Positions 1 to 6,011 of a DNA stretch of 6,882 nucleotides are shown piece after piece; position 1 is the stretch's first letter, and each line of letters begins with the position of its first letter. Origin of the DNA: Methanomassiliicoccaceae archaeon (GTDB taxonomy: Archaea; Thermoplasmatota; Thermoplasmata; Methanomassiliicoccales; Methanomethylophilaceae); assembly GCA_009784745.1 (NCBI GenBank), contig WQXR01000064.1:1-6882 (forward strand), written 5' to 3'. The translations under genes and the position numbers were made by a program. The notes beneath the pieces are model-generated. The model saw only the letters and a program-made list of their open reading frames with translations. It did not search any database and was not told the origin of the DNA.

Positions 1-141
1 AATGTCCTTTCCGCGTATCGATATCTCCGATATCCGGAGATCGTAGCCGTTCGGTGTCAAACTTCGTTCGTTGTAATCGCTTATTCCGAGTTTTTCATTC
101 CTCATGCGTTCCAAGATATCTTTGTCGGACAGGATGCACAT
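1..141 (-). CDS. dcd: dCTP deaminase, N-terminal part (gene cut by left window edge)
   Basis: This enzyme deaminates dCTP to dUTP in the cytoplasm to feed dTMP synthesis; some archaeal members also hydrolyse dUTP, which cannot be judged here. Only 47 residues are present, starting at ATG 141-139 and open to the left edge. They begin MCILSDKDILERMRNEKL and contain LTPNGYDLRI at residues 28-37. This fits the family's usual start (ILSDxDI...) and its early loop-strand motif of the form P-x-x-x-D-[VLT]-x-[LI]. Full proteins usually have about 160-200 residues, so most of the gene lies outside. An in-frame stop lies shortly upstream and no other in-frame ATG exists, so this start is secure. There is no clear ribosome-binding site. 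A TATA-like stretch about 24 bases upstream suggests a leaderless transcript, although read-through from the exporter genes 38 bases away is possible. The match is from recognised motifs only. Confidence 0.8.
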   Translation of the reverse strand, partial: MCILSDKDILERMRNEKLGISDYNERSLTPNGYDLRISEISIRGKDI

Positions 142-160
142 GCTTCGGATATCGAGGTCA

Positions 161-169
161 TAGTATTAA
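161..169 (-). promoter_or_regulatory. TATA-like element for the dCTP deaminase gene, leaderless
   Basis: On the minus strand TTAATACTA is centred about 24 bases before ATG 141, the spacing expected when transcription starts at the start codon itself. The absence of a ribosome-binding site before that ATG agrees with this. It overlaps the palindrome TTAACGTTAA at 166-175. The box departs from the archaeal consensus, so this is tentative. Confidence 0.35.
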
Positions 170-179
170 CGTTAACTTT

Positions 180-974
180 TCAGAACACGTCCATGCGTCC
201 TTTTTTGCGTGAAAGTTTTTCGAAGAAGCGGAACGCCAAGTACGATAATATGATGAATATCATTCCGAGAACGATCATCATCATTATCGGCGATGCAAGT
301 TCTGTGACGGTACATCCGTTCACTGCGTCGCGTGTCGCTTGGACCGCATAGGTAAGCGGATGGCAGTACGCGATCGTCTGCGCCCAACCTGGAAGAACGC
401 TTACCGGAAAATTCACACCGCAAAGCACCAGACCCACGTACGTCGCCACATTGGCGATTATTGCTGACGTCCTCATGTATATCCCGATGCTTCCGATCAT
501 CATGCTTATGCCGCCGATGGAGAATGCTGTCAGCAATATCACAACGAGCACTGAAAGTAAGTTCACAGATGCCATACTGACGCCGAACACGAACGTTGCG
601 AATGCCAATGAAACGGCTATGGAAATAAAACCGGCGAATATGCTGAATAATGACATTCCTAAAAATATTGAGAACAGACCGGAAGGCGATATCGCGAGCG
701 GGGTCATTGTGCCTATATGCTTCTGTACTCCAGGTATCCCGGATACTGCATAGATCGTCGTCATTCCGATGGATTGTACCGCATTACCGATAACAACAAA
801 ATCCTGATCTGCGTTGGCAACACCGGCTATCATGTAGAAGAAGAACATCGCAAATACGGAAGGAACAATTATCTGAAGGAGCCATAACGAAGGCCGTATC
901 GTTGTGAACGTATCATGTATGGACAGGATGCATGATGCCTTGATGACCCTCACCCTTTCAGAAACGAACGTCAT
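180..974 (-). CDS. ABC-2 type transporter permease, second of the pair
   Basis: This is a 264-residue integral membrane subunit of an ABC exporter, expected to pair with the permease and ATPase encoded just upstream. Six hydrophobic segments are visible at about residues 30-51, 60-79, 99-130, 138-162, 170-194 and 229-250. The cytoplasmic loop QKHIGTMTPLAISP (84-97) takes the place of the family's E-R-x-x-G-T-x-x-x-L-x-x-[ST]-P motif. The segment FPVSVLPGWAQTIAYCHPLT (189-208) matches the conserved last-but-one membrane hairpin (FPxxxLPxWxxxxxxxxPLT). The C-terminus is short and basic (FEKLSRKKGR). The start ATG shares a base with the stop of the preceding permease (TGATG), and GGTGAGGT lies 4 bases before it, so translation is probably coupled. 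The substrate is unknown; this fold serves drugs, peptides, lipids and polysaccharides alike. Confidence 0.9.
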   Translation of the reverse strand: MTFVSERVRVIKASCILSIHDTFTTIRPSLWLLQIIVPSVFAMFFFYMIAGVANADQDFVVIGNAVQSIGMTTIYAVSGIPGVQKHIGTMTPLAISPSGLFSIFLGMSLFSIFAGFISIAVSLAFATFVFGVSMASVNLLSVLVVILLTAFSIGGISMMIGSIGIYMRTSAIIANVATYVGLVLCGVNFPVSVLPGWAQTIAYCHPLTYAVQATRDAVNGCTVTELASPIMMMIVLGMIFIILSYLAFRFFEKLSRKKGRMDVF

Positions 975-1765
975 CAGTACCTCACCAACGTTCCGCTGTT
1001 GCGTATATTGCGTTCGATCACTCCGAACAAGATGTATGCGGCCGCAATGTAAATGACCATTAACAGTATCATGACGGCAACGTCGAAGTAAATGCCGAAT
1101 GCCGTTATGCTCTCATGACCGGCAACGGCAGCAGTTTTCATCGCATCCACGCCCCATGAGGGTGCCAGTATGTACGATATCGGCTCAAGTTTTCCGAGGA
1201 CGCTTATCGGAAAGAGTGCACCGGAGAACACGTATATCGGAAATTCCAGTATCGTCATCACAACGAACGACGCCCTCGTAAGGACGAAAAGCGCTGATAA
1301 CATCAAACCGATCGACGCAAGCGAGAATAACGTCAAAGCAAGCATCGGAAAGAAGAACAGCGGTTCCGAGACGCTCACACCTACGCCGAATATCAGTTCC
1401 GCGAAGATGAACACAAGTATCGCATTCAGCAGTCCTATCAGCGCGTTCCATATCGAACGTCCCGTGATGACGTCTATCAGATGCGTAGGGGTCATCATTA
1501 TCGGTTCTATCGTTCCGTTGTACCTGTCGTACGTTATCGTAAAACCGGATGCAAATAACATATTGCCCCACATTCCGAGGACTCCGCCTCCCAATACTGC
1601 GGTCAGAACGATCGGGCTGTCAAGTTCCCCGCCGCCGCTGTACATGTACAGCGCAACAACGGTGAACATGAACGGAGCTATGATCGATGGTATTATCCAT
1701 TGCGGATCGGCAAGGAACTGTATGCCTTGCTGTCTGAACGACGATGTTACCGCTTTAATGTTCAT
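974..1765 (-). CDS. ABC-2 type transporter permease, first of the pair
   Basis: This is a membrane subunit of an ABC exporter, 263 residues from the chosen ATG (1765-1763). Hydrophobic segments lie at about 22-41, 53-75, 105-128, 137-161, 167-189 and 228-250. DRYNGTIEPIMMTP (80-93) matches the family loop E-R-x-x-G-T-[LI]-E-x-[LI]-x-x-T-P. FPISVLGKLEPISYILAPSW (185-204) matches the conserved FPxxxL...P hairpin. I prefer ATG 1765 over an in-frame TTG at 1798, because GGTGGG sits five bases upstream of the ATG while no such site precedes the TTG, and because the resulting length nearly equals that of its partner. Its start overlaps the ATPase stop by 11 bases and its stop overlaps the next permease start by one, so the three genes form one tightly coupled operon. 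The likely complex is a heterodimer of the two permeases with two ATPase copies. The substrate is unknown. Confidence 0.9.
   Translation of the reverse strand: MNIKAVTSSFRQQGIQFLADPQWIIPSIIAPFMFTVVALYMYSGGGELDSPIVLTAVLGGGVLGMWGNMLFASGFTITYDRYNGTIEPIMMTPTHLIDVITGRSIWNALIGLLNAILVFIFAELIFGVGVSVSEPLFFFPMLALTLFSLASIGLMLSALFVLTRASFVVMTILEFPIYVFSGALFPISVLGKLEPISYILAPSWGVDAMKTAAVAGHESITAFGIYFDVAVMILLMVIYIAAAYILFGVIERNIRNSGTLVRY
979..986 (-). promoter_or_regulatory. Ribosome-binding site for the second permease
   Basis: On the minus strand GGTGAGGT ends four bases before the ATG at 974. It lies inside the last codons of the preceding permease and fits the archaeal anti-Shine-Dalgarno sequence well, which supports the overlapping TGATG start. 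Confidence 0.75.
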
Positions 1766-2738
1766 CGGAGCCCACCAATGATAAGTAAATATCCTCAAGC
1801 GTCGGTTCGTCGTAGCCTATCTTCCTTATCCCGTATCCGGAGAAAAGGGAATCGAATTCGGAAAGTACATCCGTATCGTCTTTCAGTTGAACTCTGGTGC
1901 AATATCTTCCGGCGATGCGTTCTGTATTGATGTGAACGAATCGGCGTTCCGTCAAAAGTTTTGAAACTGTATCATGAGGATCATCGCTCGTTACGATCTC
2001 AATGATATTCGTATCCGATACCATTTGTTTCAGTTCGGCGACCGTACCGTATCCGACGTTCCGCCCGTCGGATATTATCATTATGCGGTCGCAAAGCTCC
2101 TCCGCTTCGTACATATAATGCGTGGTAAGCATGATCGTCGTCCCCGAATCGGCAAGTTGTCTGACCAATGATCGTACGTCCCTTGCTATTTCGGGATCAA
2201 GACCTATCGTCGGTTCGTCCAGGAAAAGGATCTGCGGATCGTTCACCAATGCTCTCGCAATGTGCATCCTCTGTTTCATACCGCGTGAGTAATCCTCAAC
2301 TTTGATATCTGCGGCATCCGTTAATTTCACGATCTCAAGCAATTTCTCTATGAGAGCATCCTGTTTGTTCCCGTCAATGTTGTAAAGGTTGGAAAAGAAT
2401 CTGAGATTCTGTCTTCCGGTAAGTCTGTAGTATAATCCTCTTTCTCCTCCGGATACAAGATTTATCATTTCGCGTATCCTCTTTTCATCACCGCCGGAGG
2501 TGTCCATCCCGAATATCTTTGCGCTTCCGGAAGTGGGTATCAGCAAAGTGGAAAGCATCTTTATTGTTGTCGTTTTTCCGGCACCGTTCGGACCGAGCAG
2601 ACCGAATATCTCGCCTTTTCTCACATGGAATGATACGTCATTCACCGCTACCTTTTCCGGAAGTTTAGATCTTCGGGTCGGTTTGAAGACCTTTGTGAGA
2701 CCTTCGACGACGATCGGATATTCATGTTCTGCGGTCAT
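1755..2738 (-). CDS. ABC exporter ATP-binding protein (DrrA/NatA-like class)
   Basis: This is the cytoplasmic ATPase that should drive the two ABC-2 permeases that follow it. From ATG 2738 it has 327 residues; a GTG at 2753 would add five. Numbered from the ATG, visible motifs are Walker A GPNGAGKTT (49-57), the signature as YSRGMKQRM (150-158), Walker B ILFLDEP (170-176), D-loop GLD (179-181) and H-loop TTH (205-207). After the catalytic core comes a C-terminal extension of about 100 residues ending PTLEDIYLSLVG, typical of drug/antibiotic-type exporters. The region where the Q-loop glutamine usually sits reads LVSGGERGLYYRLTGRQNL, so no Gln stands at the usual place; related exporters with a GGERGLYxRLTG segment are known to me, so this is probably a subfamily trait. 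Neither candidate start has a clear ribosome-binding site. The stop overlaps the next gene. Confidence 0.93.
   Translation of the reverse strand: MTAEHEYPIVVEGLTKVFKPTRRSKLPEKVAVNDVSFHVRKGEIFGLLGPNGAGKTTTIKMLSTLLIPTSGSAKIFGMDTSGGDEKRIREMINLVSGGERGLYYRLTGRQNLRFFSNLYNIDGNKQDALIEKLLEIVKLTDAADIKVEDYSRGMKQRMHIARALVNDPQILFLDEPTIGLDPEIARDVRSLVRQLADSGTTIMLTTHYMYEAEELCDRIMIISDGRNVGYGTVAELKQMVSDTNIIEIVTSDDPHDTVSKLLTERRFVHINTERIAGRYCTRVQLKDDTDVLSEFDSLFSGYGIRKIGYDEPTLEDIYLSLVGSDEH
1771..1776 (-). promoter_or_regulatory. Ribosome-binding site deciding the first permease start
   Basis: GGTGGG on the minus strand lies five bases before ATG 1765, within the 3' end of the ATPase gene. It supports this ATG over the longer TTG-initiated reading from 1798. 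Confidence 0.6.
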
Positions 2739-2760
2739 CGGAACAGGATGCACGAGCAGG

Positions 2761-2769
2761 ATAAAAAGC
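2761..2769 (-). promoter_or_regulatory. Possible TATA box for the exporter operon
   Basis: GCTTTTTAT on the minus strand is centred about 27 bases before the exporter ATPase ATG at 2738. Together with the lack of a ribosome-binding site there, this would suit a leaderless transcript. The AT-rich element at 2814-2823, which also reads as TATA on this strand, is the alternative and would give a leader of several tens of bases. I cannot choose between them. Confidence 0.3.
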
Positions 2770-2793
2770 AGTACTAAGGTCGTTGGACATATG

Positions 2794-2815
2794 GTTGGAT
2801 GAATAATCCAAAGTA
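2794..2815. promoter_or_regulatory. Operator-like inverted repeat, copy 1
   Basis: TTGGAT-GAATA-ATCCAA at 2795-2811 is a perfect 6-base inverted repeat with a 5-base spacer, a good size for a dimeric regulator. It is part of a 22-base sequence repeated 49 bases downstream with two differences. A lone TTGGAC at 2783-2788, 12 bases before this copy, may be an additional half-site. The right end abuts the BRE/TATA-like element of the rightward promoter. Confidence 0.75.
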
Positions 2816-2823
2816 ATATATAT
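2808..2823 (+). promoter_or_regulatory. BRE/TATA-like promoter for the 568-residue protein gene
   Basis: CCAAAG followed by TAATATATAT (2814-2823) resembles an archaeal BRE plus TATA box. Start of transcription would be expected near 2845, giving a leader of about 35 bases that contains the ribosome-binding site at 2870. The AT core is nearly symmetric and could serve leftward transcription too. A second candidate, GTATAATC within operator copy 2, lies about 27 bases before the ATG and would give a leaderless transcript. In either case the operators cover or touch the core promoter. Confidence 0.55.
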
Positions 2824-2842
2824 CGAAGCGGTCATAGCAGTA

Positions 2843-2864
2843 GTTGGATGTATAATCCAATGTA
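2843..2864. promoter_or_regulatory. Operator-like inverted repeat, copy 2
   Basis: TTGGAT-GTATA-ATCCAA at 2844-2860 has the same perfect arms as copy 1 and a spacer differing at one base. The surrounding 22 bases match copy 1 at 20 positions. It lies over the expected transcription start of the rightward gene, a position suited to repression. Confidence 0.75.
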
Positions 2865-2869
2865 CATAT

Positions 2870-2878
2870 GAGGCGATG
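2870..2878 (+). promoter_or_regulatory. Ribosome-binding site for the 568-residue protein gene
   Basis: GAGGCGATG, ending two bases before ATG 2881, matches the archaeal GAGGTGATC-type site at most positions, with GAGG seven bases from the ATG. It supports a transcript with a leader and fixes the start at 2881. Confidence 0.65.
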
Positions 2879-2880
2879 AA

Positions 2881-4587
2881 ATGGGCGTTAATTTGATTCC
2901 TTTCCTGCTCGCAGGATTACTGGTCGGTGCCGCGGCCGGTGTCGGAGTAGGATTTATTGTTTGGGACGGGTCCGGATACGATGACGGATACGGCGATGGT
3001 GCGAAAGACGGTTACACTGACGGTTATACTGATGGCGGAAAAGCCACGAACACGACCAGTCCTGCATATCTTAAGGGAAAAGAAGTCGGAGACGCAGAAG
3101 GATATGACAGAGGATATGACAAGGGATATGATGACGGATTCGACACCGATGCATACGAATCAGGATTCGATGACGGATATGATGATGGTGTGGCTGACGC
3201 CACCCGTAAATCATCGGTGAAATTCCTGATACAGGACGGCGACGGCGTATGGTTCTGGGTAGCAGGTTCCGGTATCACTGTACGTGACGCATTTGAAGAT
3301 GCCTCGGAAGTATATGATATTCCGTTCACATTAGGTAGCAATTCCAATATTCTGACATTATACGGAATAGCAGCATCCGGCGGAGACAGCTGGATAATGC
3401 TCTTCTGGGACGAGACAGATGAAGAATGGTGCGCCGCCGGAACAACAATGAAGAACACCAAGGCAGCGGACCAGGAGTTCGTATGTCTGATCTATGCAGG
3501 AGACACGTATGATGTTGTATGCGGCGCAGATGACGCTGTTGTACTTGATGTTGATGTGGAACAATACGACATAAAGTTCTTGATACAGTCGCCGTCAGGC
3601 ATGTACTTCAAGATAGGAGCGGATGAAGATTATGCGGAAACAGCATTGGCAGCAGCATTTGAAAAATATGGATTCGATTGCGAAATGTCATGGGGCTGGA
3701 TAACATATCTTTTCAACGAAGATCTGGTAACGATACCTGTCGGTGATGATTGGGCCTATTGGGTACAGTTCACGTATAACAGTTCCCCTCCTGCCGGTTG
3801 GGAAATGACAAAAACAGGACTTGACGGCATTACCGCTTCGGAGCTGGATGGCGCGTATATAGGTATCTCGTTCGGACTTTACGGCATACCGCCATCGGTC
3901 TCACCGTACGGCGAGAAGAGTTTCAGCATCATTTGGGACGATCTCGGTAACGACTTTATGTGGGAAACCACAATAGAAGCGTCCGGTGCGGAAGTATTCG
4001 GAAAAGTGTCCGTGATAGACGGTAACGACTTCTCGTTCACAGTTAACACAACAAAAGAGAATCTCAGCGATACTGAGCTTACGGTAGAATATTCCTTCGA
4101 CGGCGGTCTGACGTACACGATCTTGTTGCCATATGATGACGTCGGTGGACTGTTGTACTATTACAAGATAGAGTGCGTGACGTGCGACGTACACATCAGC
4201 GTGAAATACACCGGAAATGTGGACAAAGTGTTTGACGTCAATGTTACGCCTCCGTGGGATGACTATAACCCCGCTCCGAGTTACTTACTGAACACCGGAG
4301 CAGGCATAGGGTATTCAATAGGGCAGGTAGCATACTCCAATAATGCATGGTGGGAGGATGCAGACGATTCTGACGTAAAGTTTACGGGCAAGTTCGTAAA
4401 GGACGATGAATATATCCTGTACGTTCAGTTGGTCACAGGATATCTGTCGTTCACCGCCGATACATCCTATGACGTAAGCGTGGGCATAGATAACGAGCCC
4501 GGTTACCAAGATTCCGGTATCATTTTTGATCCGGACAGCGGTAAGATATTACTGTGGTACAAGTTCGTTTGCGTGGATGCGCCGTAA
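2881..4587 (+). CDS. Membrane-anchored or secreted protein with GX3 repeats and tandem DUF4430-like domains
   Basis: I do not recognise this 568-residue protein as a named family. A hydrophobic Ala/Gly-rich segment (about 5-27) is a signal peptide or uncleaved anchor; no second membrane segment follows. Residues 32-52 and 66-103 form two blocks with glycine at every fourth position (units such as GYDD, GYTD, GFDD), separated by a Thr/Ser/Asn-rich linker. Two related domains follow at about 113-212 and 231-335, beginning VKFLIQ and IKFLIQ and both containing a Trp-rich centre (DSWIMLFW; DDWAYWVQF). They resemble DUF4430. The C-terminal half (about 340-568) looks like beta-sandwich repeats, for example GNDFSFTVNT and ILYVQLVTGYLSFTADTSY, and has a CVTC pair at 432-435. 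The protein is very acidic, which suits an extracytoplasmic location. It heads the rightward gene group and has the two-operator promoter. A role in ligand binding or adhesion is inference only. Confidence 0.8.
   Translation: MGVNLIPFLLAGLLVGAAAGVGVGFIVWDGSGYDDGYGDGAKDGYTDGYTDGGKATNTTSPAYLKGKEVGDAEGYDRGYDKGYDDGFDTDAYESGFDDGYDDGVADATRKSSVKFLIQDGDGVWFWVAGSGITVRDAFEDASEVYDIPFTLGSNSNILTLYGIAASGGDSWIMLFWDETDEEWCAAGTTMKNTKAADQEFVCLIYAGDTYDVVCGADDAVVLDVDVEQYDIKFLIQSPSGMYFKIGADEDYAETALAAAFEKYGFDCEMSWGWITYLFNEDLVTIPVGDDWAYWVQFTYNSSPPAGWEMTKTGLDGITASELDGAYIGISFGLYGIPPSVSPYGEKSFSIIWDDLGNDFMWETTIEASGAEVFGKVSVIDGNDFSFTVNTTKENLSDTELTVEYSFDGGLTYTILLPYDDVGGLLYYYKIECVTCDVHISVKYTGNVDKVFDVNVTPPWDDYNPAPSYLLNTGAGIGYSIGQVAYSNNAWWEDADDSDVKFTGKFVKDDEYILYVQLVTGYLSFTADTSYDVSVGIDNEPGYQDSGIIFDPDSGKILLWYKFVCVDAP
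2974..3198 (+). repeat. Glycine-every-fourth-residue (GX3) coding repeat
   Basis: Codons for residues 32-106 encode roughly fourteen tetrapeptides with Gly in register: Gly at 32, 36, 40, 44, 48, 52, then 66, 70, 74, 78, 82, 86, and, after a one-residue register shift, 95, 99, 103. Tyr or Phe usually follows Gly, and Asp usually precedes it. The DNA shows imperfect 12-base units such as GGATACGATGAC. Codons vary between units, so the protein pattern is preserved better than the DNA. Confidence 0.9.
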
Positions 4588-4589
4588 AC

Positions 4590-4604
4590 CAATTAAATAA
4601 AATA
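4590..4604 (+). promoter_or_regulatory. Weak TATA-like stretch before the binding-protein gene
   Basis: CAATTAAATAAAATA is AT-rich and would place a transcription start near 4620-4630, just at the end of the hairpin. An independent promoter for the two downstream genes is therefore possible. The sequence does not match the consensus well. Confidence 0.25.
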
Positions 4605-4628
4605 CCGCCGGCCTTTTTTCCGGCGGTA
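4603..4628. terminator. Hairpin between genes, probable terminator
   Basis: TACCGCCGG (4603-4611) pairs perfectly with CCGGCGGTA (4620-4628), a 9-base stem with an 8-base loop CCTTTTTT. It begins 15 bases after the stop of the 568-residue gene. On the plus strand the T-run is in the loop, not after the stem, which is unusual for a bacterial-style terminator but could still serve archaeal termination at T-runs. Read on the minus strand, the stem is followed by TTTTATTTAATT. It could also stabilise or process the mRNA. Confidence 0.65.
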
Positions 4629-4656
4629 AACACTTTACAAGAGCAGAGAGATCAAT

Positions 4657-6000
4657 ATGAACAGGACGAAGGTGTATGCATCGATCGCAATAGTGGTATT
4701 CGCAACGATGGCCACAGCCCTCGTCGGGGGAAGCACATACGCATTCACGGACAGCGGGAACGGAATAATCATTGATTTCGGTGACCGTGACGCAGTGTGG
4801 ACATCCTTAGATGTCAAAGAATATCCGGACGCGGCATCAGCCTTAGGTTATGCATGTTCACCACCTGTGCACGGATTCGAATTGAAATTATTGGATGGTG
4901 CTGTATCTTCGATAAAAGGACTACCTACGCCGCCGTCAAAAAGTACATGGTCCCTTTGGGTGGTCCAAAAAGGAGGTTTGAAGTGGAATACGGTCGATTC
5001 AGATCCGACCTCCGTAATGGTTTCCGAATATTCAGCGGTCGCATGGGCGCTTTGCGCTCCGGGCGAAGGGCCATCTGTCCAAGGCGTGGATCAGACGGGT
5101 GTCAATTATTGGAGTTACAAGAGTGCGAACAAGGTCGTGACACTTTCCCCATCTGTTACTGAAACGGTCTGTGCGATCGGCGGGTCCAATACGATAATAG
5201 GTGTGGATGAGTACAGTAATTATCCTGACAGTGTTGCAAAAGGGAAAGCCTCCGGACGTATAAAGACCACAGGCGGGTATACAAATCCGAATTTTGAAAC
5301 GATACTGAAATTGGATCCTGACATTGTGATCTGTGACGGGAGTCAAGCATCCCATAGGATCGTTGCGGCAAAATTAAGGAATGTGGGTGTGAATGCCGTT
5401 GTTCTCTACGCAGGGGAAGCATTGGAGACCTTGTATGACAACATATACATCACAGGTACGGCGGTAGGATTCTACGAGGGGAAATCATCAGTTATCAATA
5501 ATATCAAGAAAGGCATAGATCAGGTGGTCTCAGATATATGCATCCCCGGTCTGGCGGGTCAGAACTTATTGTTCTCCCTTTCGGCGGTCAAGTCACCATG
5601 GGTGGCCGGGGGGGACACATACATAAATGACATATCCGAGACGTTATTCGGCGTCAACGTATTCAATGGTCTGAAAGGATGGACAATGGTCAACTCCGAA
5701 ATGATAGTCAAGGCATCTCCGGAAGTGATAATCGTTGTATCAGAAGGATCGAACGCAACGGAAGCGGATTATCTGAGATTGATAGGTCAAATAAGCGAAG
5801 GATGGGAATATATCGATGCGGAGATATACATGATATGCGGGTCGGCCGCCGATCTTGTATCAAGACCGGGTCCGAGACTGGCACAAGTGACGGAGTTGTT
5901 CGCCATGATACTGTATGATCCGGCAGGGCTACCGTACTACATCGGCAGTGAATACACAAGTTATCTGACGATAACAAAAACTTTAGGGTTCAATCTGTAG
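4657..6000 (+). CDS. Corrinoid/siderophore-type substrate-binding protein with extra N-terminal domain
   Basis: This is an exported ligand-binding protein of the BtuF/FhuD class (periplasmic-binding fold, PF01497 type). A signal peptide covers about residues 1-29, with no lipobox cysteine. Residues 37-137 form an extra domain with IDFGDRDAVW, STWSLWVVQ and YSAVAW, shared with the neighbouring genes. The binding domain begins at VVTLSPSVTE (160-169) and shows IGVDEYSNYPDSV (181-193), the NFETILKLDPDIVI lobe motif (212-225), a hinge helix around 255-295, and SRPGPRLAQ (402-410), near-diagnostic for this class. The YP and RPGPR features favour a corrinoid, such as vitamin B12, over iron siderophores, but this is inference. 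It would normally hand ligand to a BtuC/BtuD-type importer, absent from the window. The gene follows the hairpin; GAGAGATC lies just before the ATG. It ends in TAG, 11 bases before the next gene. Confidence 0.88.
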   Translation: MNRTKVYASIAIVVFATMATALVGGSTYAFTDSGNGIIIDFGDRDAVWTSLDVKEYPDAASALGYACSPPVHGFELKLLDGAVSSIKGLPTPPSKSTWSLWVVQKGGLKWNTVDSDPTSVMVSEYSAVAWALCAPGEGPSVQGVDQTGVNYWSYKSANKVVTLSPSVTETVCAIGGSNTIIGVDEYSNYPDSVAKGKASGRIKTTGGYTNPNFETILKLDPDIVICDGSQASHRIVAAKLRNVGVNAVVLYAGEALETLYDNIYITGTAVGFYEGKSSVINNIKKGIDQVVSDICIPGLAGQNLLFSLSAVKSPWVAGGDTYINDISETLFGVNVFNGLKGWTMVNSEMIVKASPEVIIVVSEGSNATEADYLRLIGQISEGWEYIDAEIYMICGSAADLVSRPGPRLAQVTELFAMILYDPAGLPYYIGSEYTSYLTITKTLGFNL

Positions 6001-6011
6001 GAAGACACAAT

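Noticed and set aside
451..753. 100-codon open frame on the plus strand opposite the second permease
   Set aside because: Same reasoning: it is a Met/Ile/Asn-rich antisense image of membrane segments, without family features.
1170..1781. 203-codon open frame on the plus strand opposite the first permease
   Set aside because: It is antisense to a clear membrane permease, has no ribosome-binding site or recognisable domain, and its low-complexity Ser/Ile/Pro composition is what the complement of hydrophobic codons gives.
1766..1798. Longer TTG-started form of the first permease
   Set aside because: The extra residues (MRIFTYHWWAP) come from the ATPase gene's 3' end read in another frame. There is no ribosome-binding site before the TTG and a good one before ATG 1765.
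2868..2879. Upstream mini-ORF ATG-AGG-CGA-TGA just before the 568-residue gene
   Set aside because: It overlaps the ribosome-binding site and is only three codons long. Any coupling role is possible, but nothing in the sequence supports it beyond chance.
2974..3198. Tandem 12-base units considered as a CRISPR array or DNA minisatellite
   Set aside because: There are no constant repeats with unique spacers. The units vary at codon third positions and preserve a protein pattern in one frame.
3024..3461. 145-codon open frame on the minus strand opposite the GX3 block
   Set aside because: Its SNPSSYPLSYP repeats are the reverse reading of the Gly-Tyr-Asp-Asp codons. The plus-strand frame has the signal segment, ribosome-binding site and domain structure.
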